Assembly: GCF_000429305.1 (NCBI RefSeq)
Contig: NZ_AUBP01000001.1
Span: 186,001-250,000, forward strand
Reading direction: 5' to 3'
Origin: Desulfovibrio inopinatus DSM 10711
GTDB lineage: Bacteria > Desulfobacterota > Desulfovibrionia > Desulfovibrionales > Desulfovibrionaceae
DNA length: 64,000 bases
In this document: positions 27,930 to 36,391 of the stretch, in pieces
Position numbering within the stretch: position 1 is the stretch's first letter
Layout: each line of letters starts with the position of its first letter
The notes under the pieces: generated by a model
What the model was told of the DNA's origin: nothing
What the model saw: the letters and a program-made list of their open reading frames with translations, nothing else
Database searches by the model: none
Position numbers and translations under genes: made by a program

Positions 27930-28688
27930 ATGTCGGAAAACATGATTGACGAAGAACTCTTTCAAGATTTCTTCGTGGATGTTCAAGACACCTTTTATCC
28001 TCAGGTGACGTCGGCGATGGAGGAAATTCGCGCTGGCCGACTTGACTCGGGGGTTGATGGCATGATGCGTCCTCTCCATACAATCAAGGGCACGTCTGCT
28101 TTTTTGGGTTTGTCGGAAATTGCCGATTACACGCACAAAGTGGAAGATGCTTTGAAGGCCGTGCAAGCTAAGACACAGACCGCGGAACCGACATCAATCA
28201 TTCGAGCTGTTGACCTTGTTTTTAATCTGCTTGAGCGCGCTCGAAGCGGTGTTTCCCTCGATGGCGCCGGAAGACAGGCTGCGCTCACGGCTTTAGGGGG
28301 GGACAACGGTTTCGCCAAGGTCGTGAGTGATGATATAGCAGAATTATCCGTTACGACACGTAATGGCCTTGTTGTTATCACGGTCAACATGGCTCGTGTG
28401 CACCTTCCAAGTCAATATCAACCATTGTTCGATGCATTGAGTTCTGTGGAAAATGGGACACCGGTTGTGTTGGATCTGCATGCTGTACGCACACTCAGTT
28501 CTACCGTGTGGGGTGGGCTCGGTCGCATTGCCGGACGTTTGCCATTGTCTGTGGCTGCGATGAGTGAAGCATGTCGCGCGACGTATTATTCTTGGGGATT
28601 CGATCGCTTTGTTTCTCATTTCCCGGACGTTGAGACTTTTTTAAGCACCAACCAGCGGAGTGCAACGGAAGAGCGCCATGGACACTGA
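27930..28688 (+). CDS. HPt-STAS fusion protein
   Basis: The 252-residue protein starts with a histidine phosphotransfer domain (about 5-105) with phosphoacceptor His50 in LHTIKGTSAFLG. It ends with a STAS-like domain (about 143-240) with LDLHAVRTLSSTVWGGLG, Ser190/Ser191 at the expected phosphosite. The STAS part resembles that of the preceding protein (L-[NS]-S-[MT]-[AV]-W-G in both). It could receive phosphate on histidine from the CheA-like kinase encoded immediately downstream, and on serine from an RsbW-like kinase, joining two signalling chemistries. Its 3' end overlaps the next gene by 11 bases. The domain calls are good; the role is inferred. Confidence 0.82.
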   Translation: MSENMIDEELFQDFFVDVQDTFYPQVTSAMEEIRAGRLDSGVDGMMRPLHTIKGTSAFLGLSEIADYTHKVEDALKAVQAKTQTAEPTSIIRAVDLVFNLLERARSGVSLDGAGRQAALTALGGDNGFAKVVSDDIAELSVTTRNGLVVITVNMARVHLPSQYQPLFDALSSVENGTPVVLDLHAVRTLSSTVWGGLGRIAGRLPLSVAAMSEACRATYYSWGFDRFVSHFPDVETFLSTNQRSATEERHGH

Positions 28689-30363
28689 CCGTCTCTACGA
28701 AGAGATCGAAGATCGTCTGGGAAAATTGGAGGAAGCTATTCTCTTTTTGGAATCGCAAGGGACAGGGCAGGCCAATGCAGGACATGTGCTTGCTGGACTT
28801 GGCTTGTCCCGTGCTGAAGGGCTTGGTCCACATGTTGGTATGCTTCTCGATCTGTTTGCAGACGGTGTCGTTCCCCCTGATGCTGAACTGGTCGATTCCC
28901 TCGTTGTTATGGTTGAGAGCCTCAAGCGGTTTTTGTTTGAGCTAATTAGAATGGTGTCGGGCGAGAGCCAGCCTTCGCAAGGTTCCGTCTTTTTACCGTT
29001 CTCAGGTGAACCTGTGGGGGAGAGAACATCTCACCCACAGGGGGAGGCCGCTGCCCTTTCTCCAGTCTCTCCAACAGATTCGCCTGTCGAATCGGTGCCT
29101 TCTCCTGAAATAAAGAAGCCCACAACTTTTTCAGTCGAGGGAAACTCTTCGGAGAATAATTCTTTACCCATTCGACGAGCTGGCGATGTTGTCAAAGTTG
29201 CGACCACGCACCTTGATGAACTTGCCGAGTCATTGAAAGAACTGATCATTTCAACGACCATGATTCGTGGCCATCGGTTGGTCAGCGAGCAAACCAATCG
29301 CGAGCTTTTCGATATTGTGCTCGACCAGGCTCGGTCCGTTGAAACAATGCGTCATTCCATTATGGCCATTCGTCGTGTTTCTCTTGGATCACTGTTTAAT
29401 CGTATGGGGCGCCTGGCCAGGGATGTTGCCACAAAACTCGAAAAGCAGATAGATGTTGAATTTGAAGGCAGTCATGTGGAACTCGACAAAACTGTCGTAG
29501 ATCGTTTGGGTGATCCATTGGTCCATCTTGTTCGCAATGCTGTTGATCATGGTATTGAGCCTCCAAATGAAAGAACGCAACAGGGTAAAGCGGAAACCGG
29601 TACACTCCGACTGATCGCAGAATTCGACGAAGAACATATTATTATTGCACTTTCCGACGATGGACGTGGATTGAATCGGGACGCCATTTTTACGAAGGCG
29701 ATAGAAAAAGGTCTCGCTGTTTCCGGTCAAAATTTGGCAGATGAGGAAGTGTATGCATTCGTGATGTCCCCAGGATTTTCCACGGCAAAAAATGTTACCG
29801 ATATTTCCGGTCGAGGTGTTGGTATGGATGTCGTGGGGGAGAGCGTTCGTGATCTTGGTGGACGCATAACCATTGCTAGTGCAGCTGGAGAAGGAACCAC
29901 GTTTCGTATCATTCTGCCTCAAGCCCGGTCCGTTGAAGGAATTTCCGATGGAATCGTGGTCATGGTCGAAGGACAACGGTACGTCGTTGCCTCAAACTTT
30001 GTTGCCGAAGTTGCCCAACCTGAAGCTGGTGATGTCTCCATGACTGGTGGAGCAATGGAAATTTTCCGTTATCGGGGAGCCCCGCTGCCGTTGATTCGAT
30101 TGCGGCGAGTTTTTCAGTGTCCGCTATCGAGCGATCCTGAAGATGAACAATCAATGATTCTTGTCGTCGATGCATTGGGACATCGTTTTGCTGTTATGGC
30201 CGATGACGTGGAAGGGGAAACCCAGGTTGTCATTCGGCCTCTTGATCGTTATCACAGCCTTTTCCAGAATCGTCTTTTTTCCGGCATGACGCTTATCGGT
30301 GAACATACCGGTTTGGCCATAGATATGGACAAACTCGTTCTGGAATGCACTGTGAACTCATGA
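28678..30363 (+). CDS. CheA-like histidine kinase with atypical P1 region
   Basis: The 561-residue protein has CheA P3 dimerisation helices (about 165-255), a P4 ATPase domain with N-box HLVRNAVDHG (283-292), DDGRGL (327-332) and GRGVGMD (378-384), and a P5/CheW-like domain (about 420-560). The first 100 residues are helical and resemble a P1 domain but have HVLAG (36-40) in place of the H-x-x-K-G phosphorylation motif; a Pro/Ser-rich linker follows. The standard phosphotransfer domain is supplied by the preceding HPt-STAS protein. The start is ATG 28678, after GGAAGAG. No CheW, receptor or CheY gene adjoins, so the kinase probably serves the local relay. Confidence 0.85.
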   Translation: MDTDRLYEEIEDRLGKLEEAILFLESQGTGQANAGHVLAGLGLSRAEGLGPHVGMLLDLFADGVVPPDAELVDSLVVMVESLKRFLFELIRMVSGESQPSQGSVFLPFSGEPVGERTSHPQGEAAALSPVSPTDSPVESVPSPEIKKPTTFSVEGNSSENNSLPIRRAGDVVKVATTHLDELAESLKELIISTTMIRGHRLVSEQTNRELFDIVLDQARSVETMRHSIMAIRRVSLGSLFNRMGRLARDVATKLEKQIDVEFEGSHVELDKTVVDRLGDPLVHLVRNAVDHGIEPPNERTQQGKAETGTLRLIAEFDEEHIIIALSDDGRGLNRDAIFTKAIEKGLAVSGQNLADEEVYAFVMSPGFSTAKNVTDISGRGVGMDVVGESVRDLGGRITIASAAGEGTTFRIILPQARSVEGISDGIVVMVEGQRYVVASNFVAEVAQPEAGDVSMTGGAMEIFRYRGAPLPLIRLRRVFQCPLSSDPEDEQSMILVVDALGHRFAVMADDVEGETQVVIRPLDRYHSLFQNRLFSGMTLIGEHTGLAIDMDKLVLECTVNS

Positions 30364-30390
30364 AATTGAGCTGTATTGTAGGTTGCATTG

Positions 30391-31542
30391 TCACTGTGTT
30401 TTTTCGAGAATAACAAGTGTACAGTCATCGTCAGGGGACTCCATGAATGCTTCCCATTCGGCAATGATGGCTTCCCCAAACTCTTTGAGCGTTGTTTTTG
30501 AGCCAAGTTCTTTCAATCGTGCATGAAAACGAGACTCAGGAAAACCGAAGAGGTCGCCATCTGTGGACTGTGCTTCCATAAGCCCGTCAGAAAACAGGAG
30601 TAATCTGTCCCCAGGATGAAGCTCAATATGACTCGCCATGTAGGGGAGCTGAGCGACGACAAGCGGCGGCCCTCCTTCTTCAATCACTTCCACCGTACCA
30701 TTTTTTCGCAGAACAAGCGGCCAAGGGAAGCCTGCCCGGGAAAGGTTAAGCCCCGGCATTTCTTCCGATTTGACAATATACACGGCGGCCACGAGGTCGT
30801 TTTCAACTAACGTACGTAAACGCTGATTGAGTTCGGCCAGAGCCGTTTCAGGACGCAAATGGCAGCAGCCCACCTCCTGCAATAATGATTTGACAATGGC
30901 CCCAAGTAAAGCCGCGGAGACTCCATGTCCCATGCAATCTGCAACGCTTAGAACAAAGCTGTCGTTAGGCAAAGTTTGAACATGGACAAGGTCGCCGTTA
31001 ACGACGCTGGCGCTGCGACTGAAAAGAAAGCTGTTGTACCCGGCTTGGAGCAGGTGCTCGATCGCCTCATGTGATGGTGCAAAACTATCCTGAAGCTTTT
31101 TGGCAAGATCAAGTTCTTCCAACAATTCTTTCTGAAACTCCCGTATCTGGTCTTCAGCTTTTTTGAGCTGAATGAGCGTTTGCACCTGAGCAATGAGTTC
31201 ATCAATGTCGAAAGGCTTTTTGATATATACATGCGCACCAGCCCGTAACGCGTCCACCATATCACTCGGTGCCGCTTTGGCCGTGAGCATGGCAACAGGA
31301 ATGGACGCTGTTTCCGGGTTCGATTTGAGTGTGTCGAGCACCTGGCGTCCATCCATGACCGGCATCATGATGTCGAGCAAAATGACGTCAGGTTTGCGAA
31401 CCGCCACCATATCCAAGGCTTGTTGGCCATCAGCGGCGGTCATGACTTCGATGTCCTCCATTTCCAAGTTCATCTGACAAACTTCACGATTCACTTCATT
31501 GTCTTCGACAACAAGGACAAGCGGTCTGACTGTATTATTCAT
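30391..31542 (-). CDS. Receiver-PP2C phosphatase (RsbU/SpoIIE-type)
   Basis: The 383-residue protein has a receiver domain (about 8-122) with phosphoacceptor Asp57 (ILLDIMMP) and the KKPFD lysine. A linker coiled coil (about 125-160) follows, then a PP2C/SpoIIE serine phosphatase domain (about 165-380). Metal-binding signatures are visible as DCMGHGVSAALL, LFSDGLMEA and DDDCTLV. Such proteins dephosphorylate STAS anti-anti-sigma factors when their receiver is phosphorylated. Two STAS-like proteins are encoded by the converging plus-strand block, the obvious candidate substrates. It overlaps the upstream kinase gene by 8 bases and is last in the minus-strand operon. Confidence 0.88.
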   Translation of the reverse strand: MNNTVRPLVLVVEDNEVNREVCQMNLEMEDIEVMTAADGQQALDMVAVRKPDVILLDIMMPVMDGRQVLDTLKSNPETASIPVAMLTAKAAPSDMVDALRAGAHVYIKKPFDIDELIAQVQTLIQLKKAEDQIREFQKELLEELDLAKKLQDSFAPSHEAIEHLLQAGYNSFLFSRSASVVNGDLVHVQTLPNDSFVLSVADCMGHGVSAALLGAIVKSLLQEVGCCHLRPETALAELNQRLRTLVENDLVAAVYIVKSEEMPGLNLSRAGFPWPLVLRKNGTVEVIEEGGPPLVVAQLPYMASHIELHPGDRLLLFSDGLMEAQSTDGDLFGFPESRFHARLKELGSKTTLKEFGEAIIAEWEAFMESPDDDCTLVILEKTQ

Positions 31543-34492
31543 GGGGATTCTCCTTGGTGGCAGGAAGAGTCACGATAAAGGTTGAACCTTTGTCGAGCTC
31601 ACTTTCTAAACTGATAGACCCATCCATAAGATCGATAAGACGGCGGCATATCGAGAGCCCCAAGCCGACACCTTGTTTATGTTTGGTTTTTTGTAATCGC
31701 ACAAAACGTCCAAAAATACGTTCTTTATCTTCTTCGCCAATTCCAACACCGGTGTCTTGAACCTCTATAGAGGCGTATTGCTCCGTCTCATCGAGAGAGG
31801 CTGAGAGATGAATATAGCCTTGCTCCGTGTACTTGATGGCATTGCTGACGAGATTGACAAGAACTTGAGTCAAGCGTTGTCGATCGGCAAAAACATGCAT
31901 TGGGTCTGGGGGCAGATCAATGCGAAACTCAATGCCTTTTGTTTGCGCGGCACTCTCAAACGTGGAGATTATATCGGAGAAAATACCTGTAAGGGGAAAT
32001 ACCTCTGGATGAATTTCGAATTGTCCTGCCTCGATGCGTGAAATGTCCATGATATCACTGATAATGGTTGCCAAATGCCGTCCGGAGGTCACAATACTTC
32101 CCAGAGATTTGAGCAATCGATCCTGCTCCAGGCGACCCCGCACGGCAAAACGTTCGAGTGTTTGAGCCTGCCCAATAATACCGGTCAACGGTGTACGGAG
32201 TTCATGACTCATTGATGCGAGAAATTCGCTTTTGGCAAGGTTGGCCTCTTCGGCGACTTGTTTGGCCAGGATGGCTTCTTCGGCCAGGATGCGGTCTGTC
32301 ACATCATGCAAGCTGATGATCCAGACGGCGTCATCTCGCCAGGAGAGTTCGATACGATTCATTTCAACAACACCATGATGATTATCAGGAAAGACAAAAT
32401 TAAGTTCTCGAAAATCGGTTTCGGCAAAATTGGGGATATCGAACGGCTCTCCAAGCATTTCGCTGGGAGGTTTTCCAAAGAACTTCCCCGATGCGGGATT
32501 TGCGTACAGTACAATGCCATCTCGACCAAGAATGAACATGGCATCAGGAAGGTTGGAGAGAATAAGATTCAAACGCTCTTCGCTTGCACGTAAGCGACGC
32601 TCGCTTTCTTTGAGTTCGGATATATCGGTATGGGTGCCGACAAGACGTGTTGCCCGTCCAAGTTGATTCTGCTTTACGGCAATTCCGCGGTTGAGGATCC
32701 AGAGATAATTTCCATCCCGTGTCTTCATACGGTGTTCAATTTTGAATGTCCCTGCTGTATCGATGGTCTCGCGTATCGTCATGATCGTTTGTTCCCGGTC
32801 TTCTTCGTGGATAAGTTCGATCCAAGCTGAATATGAAGCGGGGAACGAGTACGGTTCGTAATTCAGCATAGTATAAAGACGCGGCGAAAAGTAAAATGTG
32901 GACTCAGGAATTTCCCAGTCCCACAACCCGTCACTTGCAGCTTTGAGTGCGAAGGTGAGACGTTCTTCACTTATGCGTAAGGCTTCTTGAACACTTTTTC
33001 GCATGGTGACATCGGTAATCGTGCCGATCATGCGTTTTGCTGAGCCGTTCGTATTCCGTTCCACCACTTTACCGCGCTCAAGAAGCCACTTCAAAGGGCC
33101 GCTGCGAGGGAAAAAGCGGTATTCAATTTCGAAGACATCGTCTTTTACCAGAGACTGGGACAGGATGTGCTCAACGTGATCCTGATCATCGTGATGGATT
33201 CGGGAACGCCAATTTTCTCTCTTCGGGACAACTTCATATTCATTATACCCCGCAAGCTCGAAGATCCGTGGACTCCAGAACGTTGTATCCGTATTGATGT
33301 TCCAGTCCCACACTCCTTCTTTGATGGAGTCGAGAGCCAATGTGAGACGTTCTTCACTTCGTGCCAGTGCCTCTTGCATACGTTGCGATGCCGTGATGTC
33401 TTGTTGGTGTTCAATGACAAGCATGGTCTCTCCCGAGGGGGAAAGAACAGGGTATGCATGGCAATTTCGAATGCTGCCATCGGGAAATTGAACATCTTCG
33501 AGTCGCATTTCCAGGCCTGCGTGACAAACGAGAGCAATGTCACATGCCAAACCGAATGGATTAGTCAGTGGCCTTTTGTGGTCGTGTGCTTCGTATGCAG
33601 GAATAGCTTTCCCAATAAGATTGCTATGTTCCATGGAATTCGTCATGACAAGATGCATGGAGTTATCGATAACGTGGATTGTCTCGTGAAGGGCATAAAA
33701 AACCGAAACAAGTAATTGCTGAAAGCGGGCCTGTTCTTCCTCTGCATGGTGTCGTTTTTTTATTTCTTTTTTTAAGTCATCAACAGCCTGCACCAGGCTT
33801 GCTGAGGAGCGTTTCGCTTCGCCGTATGCAATACGGGCTTCACGTAAGGCATTATTAACGGCTTGTGCGAGAATACCAAGTTCGTTTCTTTCTCCGCCAT
33901 GAAGGCCTGTGGGGTTGGATGGAAAGAAATCTAAGGGTGATTCGATATTCAGATTCTGTGCTTGCTTGGCCATAAATCGCAAAGGCTTGGTGACCATCTT
34001 GTTGAAGATGAAAAGCATTGCCAATGCAACGCACATGACTTCAATGCATTGAATGAGAAGAAAGATATATGATTCATTGCGCACATCATTATAAATGTCA
34101 GACATATCAAGGGTCACAATGAGAAGGCCTATCTCGCGCGTTTCGTCCTGTAAGAGTGGAAAAGATTCAATACGCTCGTTTTCTTTGAGACGTTTTCCGG
34201 CCTCAGCCGTAAAAGTGTTATCCTCTGCGACACCGGCCCAAACAATGGGGCCTTGTCCGACAATACTGTCTAAAATCGTCTGGACCATATCGTTATTCGC
34301 TCGCCAGACTGCTTTGGTCAGAGGTGGTAACAATTTGGCCGAAGTTTGTTTGAGATAATCATTGAGCTGTTCTTGTGTAGCGCGATATTCCAGGGCATAG
34401 CGAATGGACGAAATGATAAGCATTGCCACAACGGCAATGAACATGACGTATATAAATACTCTCCAACCAATGGAATCGCGAGAGTGTAGCAT
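31535..34492 (-). CDS. Membrane-bound multi-PAS sensor histidine kinase
   Basis: The 985-residue protein has two transmembrane helices (about 10-32 and 142-165) enclosing a small periplasmic domain. Next come a HAMP-like region, four PAS/PAC domains (about 255-730, including RRMIGTITDVTMRK and WILNRGIAV), HisKA with His763 (SMSHELRTPL) and a complete HATPase_c (VGLGLSICRRL near the end). There is no attached receiver. Its start shares one base with the stop of the periplasmic binding-protein gene (TGATG), and its end overlaps the receiver-PP2C gene, the likely phosphate acceptor. The periplasmic domain could sense the neighbouring binding protein; that is inference. Confidence 0.88.
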   Translation of the reverse strand: MLHSRDSIGWRVFIYVMFIAVVAMLIISSIRYALEYRATQEQLNDYLKQTSAKLLPPLTKAVWRANNDMVQTILDSIVGQGPIVWAGVAEDNTFTAEAGKRLKENERIESFPLLQDETREIGLLIVTLDMSDIYNDVRNESYIFLLIQCIEVMCVALAMLFIFNKMVTKPLRFMAKQAQNLNIESPLDFFPSNPTGLHGGERNELGILAQAVNNALREARIAYGEAKRSSASLVQAVDDLKKEIKKRHHAEEEQARFQQLLVSVFYALHETIHVIDNSMHLVMTNSMEHSNLIGKAIPAYEAHDHKRPLTNPFGLACDIALVCHAGLEMRLEDVQFPDGSIRNCHAYPVLSPSGETMLVIEHQQDITASQRMQEALARSEERLTLALDSIKEGVWDWNINTDTTFWSPRIFELAGYNEYEVVPKRENWRSRIHHDDQDHVEHILSQSLVKDDVFEIEYRFFPRSGPLKWLLERGKVVERNTNGSAKRMIGTITDVTMRKSVQEALRISEERLTFALKAASDGLWDWEIPESTFYFSPRLYTMLNYEPYSFPASYSAWIELIHEEDREQTIMTIRETIDTAGTFKIEHRMKTRDGNYLWILNRGIAVKQNQLGRATRLVGTHTDISELKESERRLRASEERLNLILSNLPDAMFILGRDGIVLYANPASGKFFGKPPSEMLGEPFDIPNFAETDFRELNFVFPDNHHGVVEMNRIELSWRDDAVWIISLHDVTDRILAEEAILAKQVAEEANLAKSEFLASMSHELRTPLTGIIGQAQTLERFAVRGRLEQDRLLKSLGSIVTSGRHLATIISDIMDISRIEAGQFEIHPEVFPLTGIFSDIISTFESAAQTKGIEFRIDLPPDPMHVFADRQRLTQVLVNLVSNAIKYTEQGYIHLSASLDETEQYASIEVQDTGVGIGEEDKERIFGRFVRLQKTKHKQGVGLGLSICRRLIDLMDGSISLESELDKGSTFIVTLPATKENPHE

Positions 34493-35214
34493 CAGGGATG
34501 ACCTGTCCTATCTGGATATGAATCATTTTCGTTAGACAAAATTGTTTTATATCGACCGTTGTGTTTCATTTCGAGGAGGACTTGACTCAAGGATTTAGCC
34601 AAATCGGCATGACGTTTGTTGAGCGCTACATAAACATCAACTTGTGCAATATGTGCCACCACGGTGAATCCTTCAATTTTGAGGTGCTGCCCTAAAGACA
34701 GGCCGGCATCACGACAAAAAACAGCCACATCTATGCGGCCTTTGGCCAGTAAAGCAAAAAGCGATTCTCCCGAGTCGGTCTCAACGACATGGTCATGTCC
34801 GACAAGAGGAGAGGGGTCGAAGAGCCCTCGAACATATCCGAAAACGGCTGGCCCCGGTGTTGGATTGAAAGGGGGAGGCTTGATCATGAAGGCTTCGATC
34901 GGCATGTCTTCCAATACTGCTTCTTTCACGCGAACAATATTTGGAAATCGTTTTGCGTTGTATTCAAAAAGTGTGCTTTCCCCATCAATGTGGCCGGAAT
35001 CGACCTCCATGAGGCTTCGTAAAGGGGGGTATTGGATGAATTTAACGGAATACCCTAATGACTCAAGCGCCTCTTTGAGAACATTATCGGCGTTGAGAAC
35101 ACATTGTGGCCCCAAGATACGATTAGTAACCTGGCTGTTGAAGACAAGCGTTTCTTGAGCGTAGCCGGGAGAAGTCAAGCTGGAAATAACCAGGAGTAAG
35201 GCAAGAACGATCAT
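34492..35214 (-). CDS. Periplasmic solute-binding protein, type 3-like
   Basis: The 240-residue protein has a signal peptide (about 1-19, cleavage GYA-QE). Its layout is that of a short type 3 extracellular binding protein: DNVLKEALESLGYSVKFI, a middle FGYVRG segment and DVYVALNKRHADLAKSLSQVL near the end. There is no transporter gene nearby. Instead it is sandwiched, with overlaps on both sides (4 bases with the receiver-kinase gene, 1 base with the membrane kinase gene), inside a signalling operon. This suggests it presents a ligand to the membrane kinase rather than feeding an ABC importer. The ligand is unknown. Confidence 0.75.
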   Translation of the reverse strand: MIVLALLLVISSLTSPGYAQETLVFNSQVTNRILGPQCVLNADNVLKEALESLGYSVKFIQYPPLRSLMEVDSGHIDGESTLFEYNAKRFPNIVRVKEAVLEDMPIEAFMIKPPPFNPTPGPAVFGYVRGLFDPSPLVGHDHVVETDSGESLFALLAKGRIDVAVFCRDAGLSLGQHLKIEGFTVVAHIAQVDVYVALNKRHADLAKSLSQVLLEMKHNGRYKTILSNENDSYPDRTGHP

Positions 35215-36332
35215 TGATTCGCCTCCTGCCGGGGGAGAAAAAACATGAATGTACTGCCGACACCAAGAGTGCTTTTGAGTTCAATATGGCCGCCCATGCG
35301 ATGTGCGGCACGTTGTGCCAGGAATAATCCCAACCCTGCGCCTTGATGCTGACCTGTTTCATCGAGACGGGTAAAACGATTGAAAATTGTTTGATGATAC
35401 TGCTCGTCTATGCCTGGTCCTGTATCGTGAACAAAAACAATCACCTCGATGTCGTTCACTTGAAGCGAAATTCGAATTCTTCCTTTTTGAGTATAGATGA
35501 TGGCGTTCTCAATGAGATGTGACAGAGCTTGATCTAAAAGCGCTTTATCTGCCACAACCATGACTTTTTCATGTTGAGTCGGGAGAATGAGTTCAAGATC
35601 TTTCTTCTCACAAACCGGGCGCATATGCTCGCCTATTTCGCGAACAATCTCGGCGATATCAATCAACTCGAATTCTATTTCTCGTGTTGCTTCGTCGTGT
35701 GACGTTTCCATAATGTCCGCCACGATAGCGCCGAGTAAAGCGATTGCTTCGGTGGCTTTGGTCAGCAGTTCATTCAATTTGTCCGGAGTGAGGTTGTCGC
35801 GTTGGAGGAGGCGTTGGATTGTTTGGAGGAGGCCGAGAGCTTGACTGATCGGCGTGCGCAGTTCATGTCCGACAAGAGAGATGAAAACGTCTTGCAATTT
35901 GGTCGTGCGTTCGGCAGCTTCCCGTGCGACATGCGCTTCTTGAATTTGTTTTTTGAGCGAGTGTTGAGCGATAGCCCGTTGAATTTTCAGATCGAGGATG
36001 TCGAAGTCAACGACAGGTTTCTCAATAAAGTCGGCGCCACCTGCTTTCAAAAATTCAACGGCGAGCGAGAGACTGCTATGGGCTGTCAGCATGATGGCGG
36101 GGGGAGCGGCATCACAAGACTCATACATATATTGAAATGCGTTAAAGCCATCGATACCTGGCATGAGATTATCCATCATGACAAGATCGAAATTTGCACA
36201 ATGGCTCGGTCCTATGAGCATCGCTTCTTCACCGGAACCGAGACTGGTGACCTCATACCCGCGCGAGGAGAGTGCTTTAGTGATGGTTGTCCGTAAAATA
36301 CGGTCATCGTCGATGAGCAGGAGTCTCGCCAT
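35211..36332 (-). CDS. Receiver-histidine kinase (reversed hybrid)
   Basis: The 373-residue soluble protein has an N-terminal receiver (about 2-120, Asp54 in VMMDNLMPG, EKPV lysine), a short coiled coil, HisKA with His156 (GHELRTPISQ) and HATPase_c ending GAGLGLFLAQR. A receiver in front of the kinase, rather than behind it, lets one phosphorelay control another kinase. It could accept phosphate from the CheA/HPt pair or the membrane kinase and pass it on. The stop overlaps the binding-protein start by 4 bases (ATGA). It follows the HD-GYP gene by 59 bases. Confidence 0.87.
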   Translation of the reverse strand: MARLLLIDDDRILRTTITKALSSRGYEVTSLGSGEEAMLIGPSHCANFDLVMMDNLMPGIDGFNAFQYMYESCDAAPPAIMLTAHSSLSLAVEFLKAGGADFIEKPVVDFDILDLKIQRAIAQHSLKKQIQEAHVAREAAERTTKLQDVFISLVGHELRTPISQALGLLQTIQRLLQRDNLTPDKLNELLTKATEAIALLGAIVADIMETSHDEATREIEFELIDIAEIVREIGEHMRPVCEKKDLELILPTQHEKVMVVADKALLDQALSHLIENAIIYTQKGRIRISLQVNDIEVIVFVHDTGPGIDEQYHQTIFNRFTRLDETGQHQGAGLGLFLAQRAAHRMGGHIELKSTLGVGSTFMFFLPRQEANQ

Positions 36333-36391
36333 GACTTTTCTCCTCGGCCGATCTTGTCGATCGTCGAATAATACATTGTGTTGGCTTTAAT

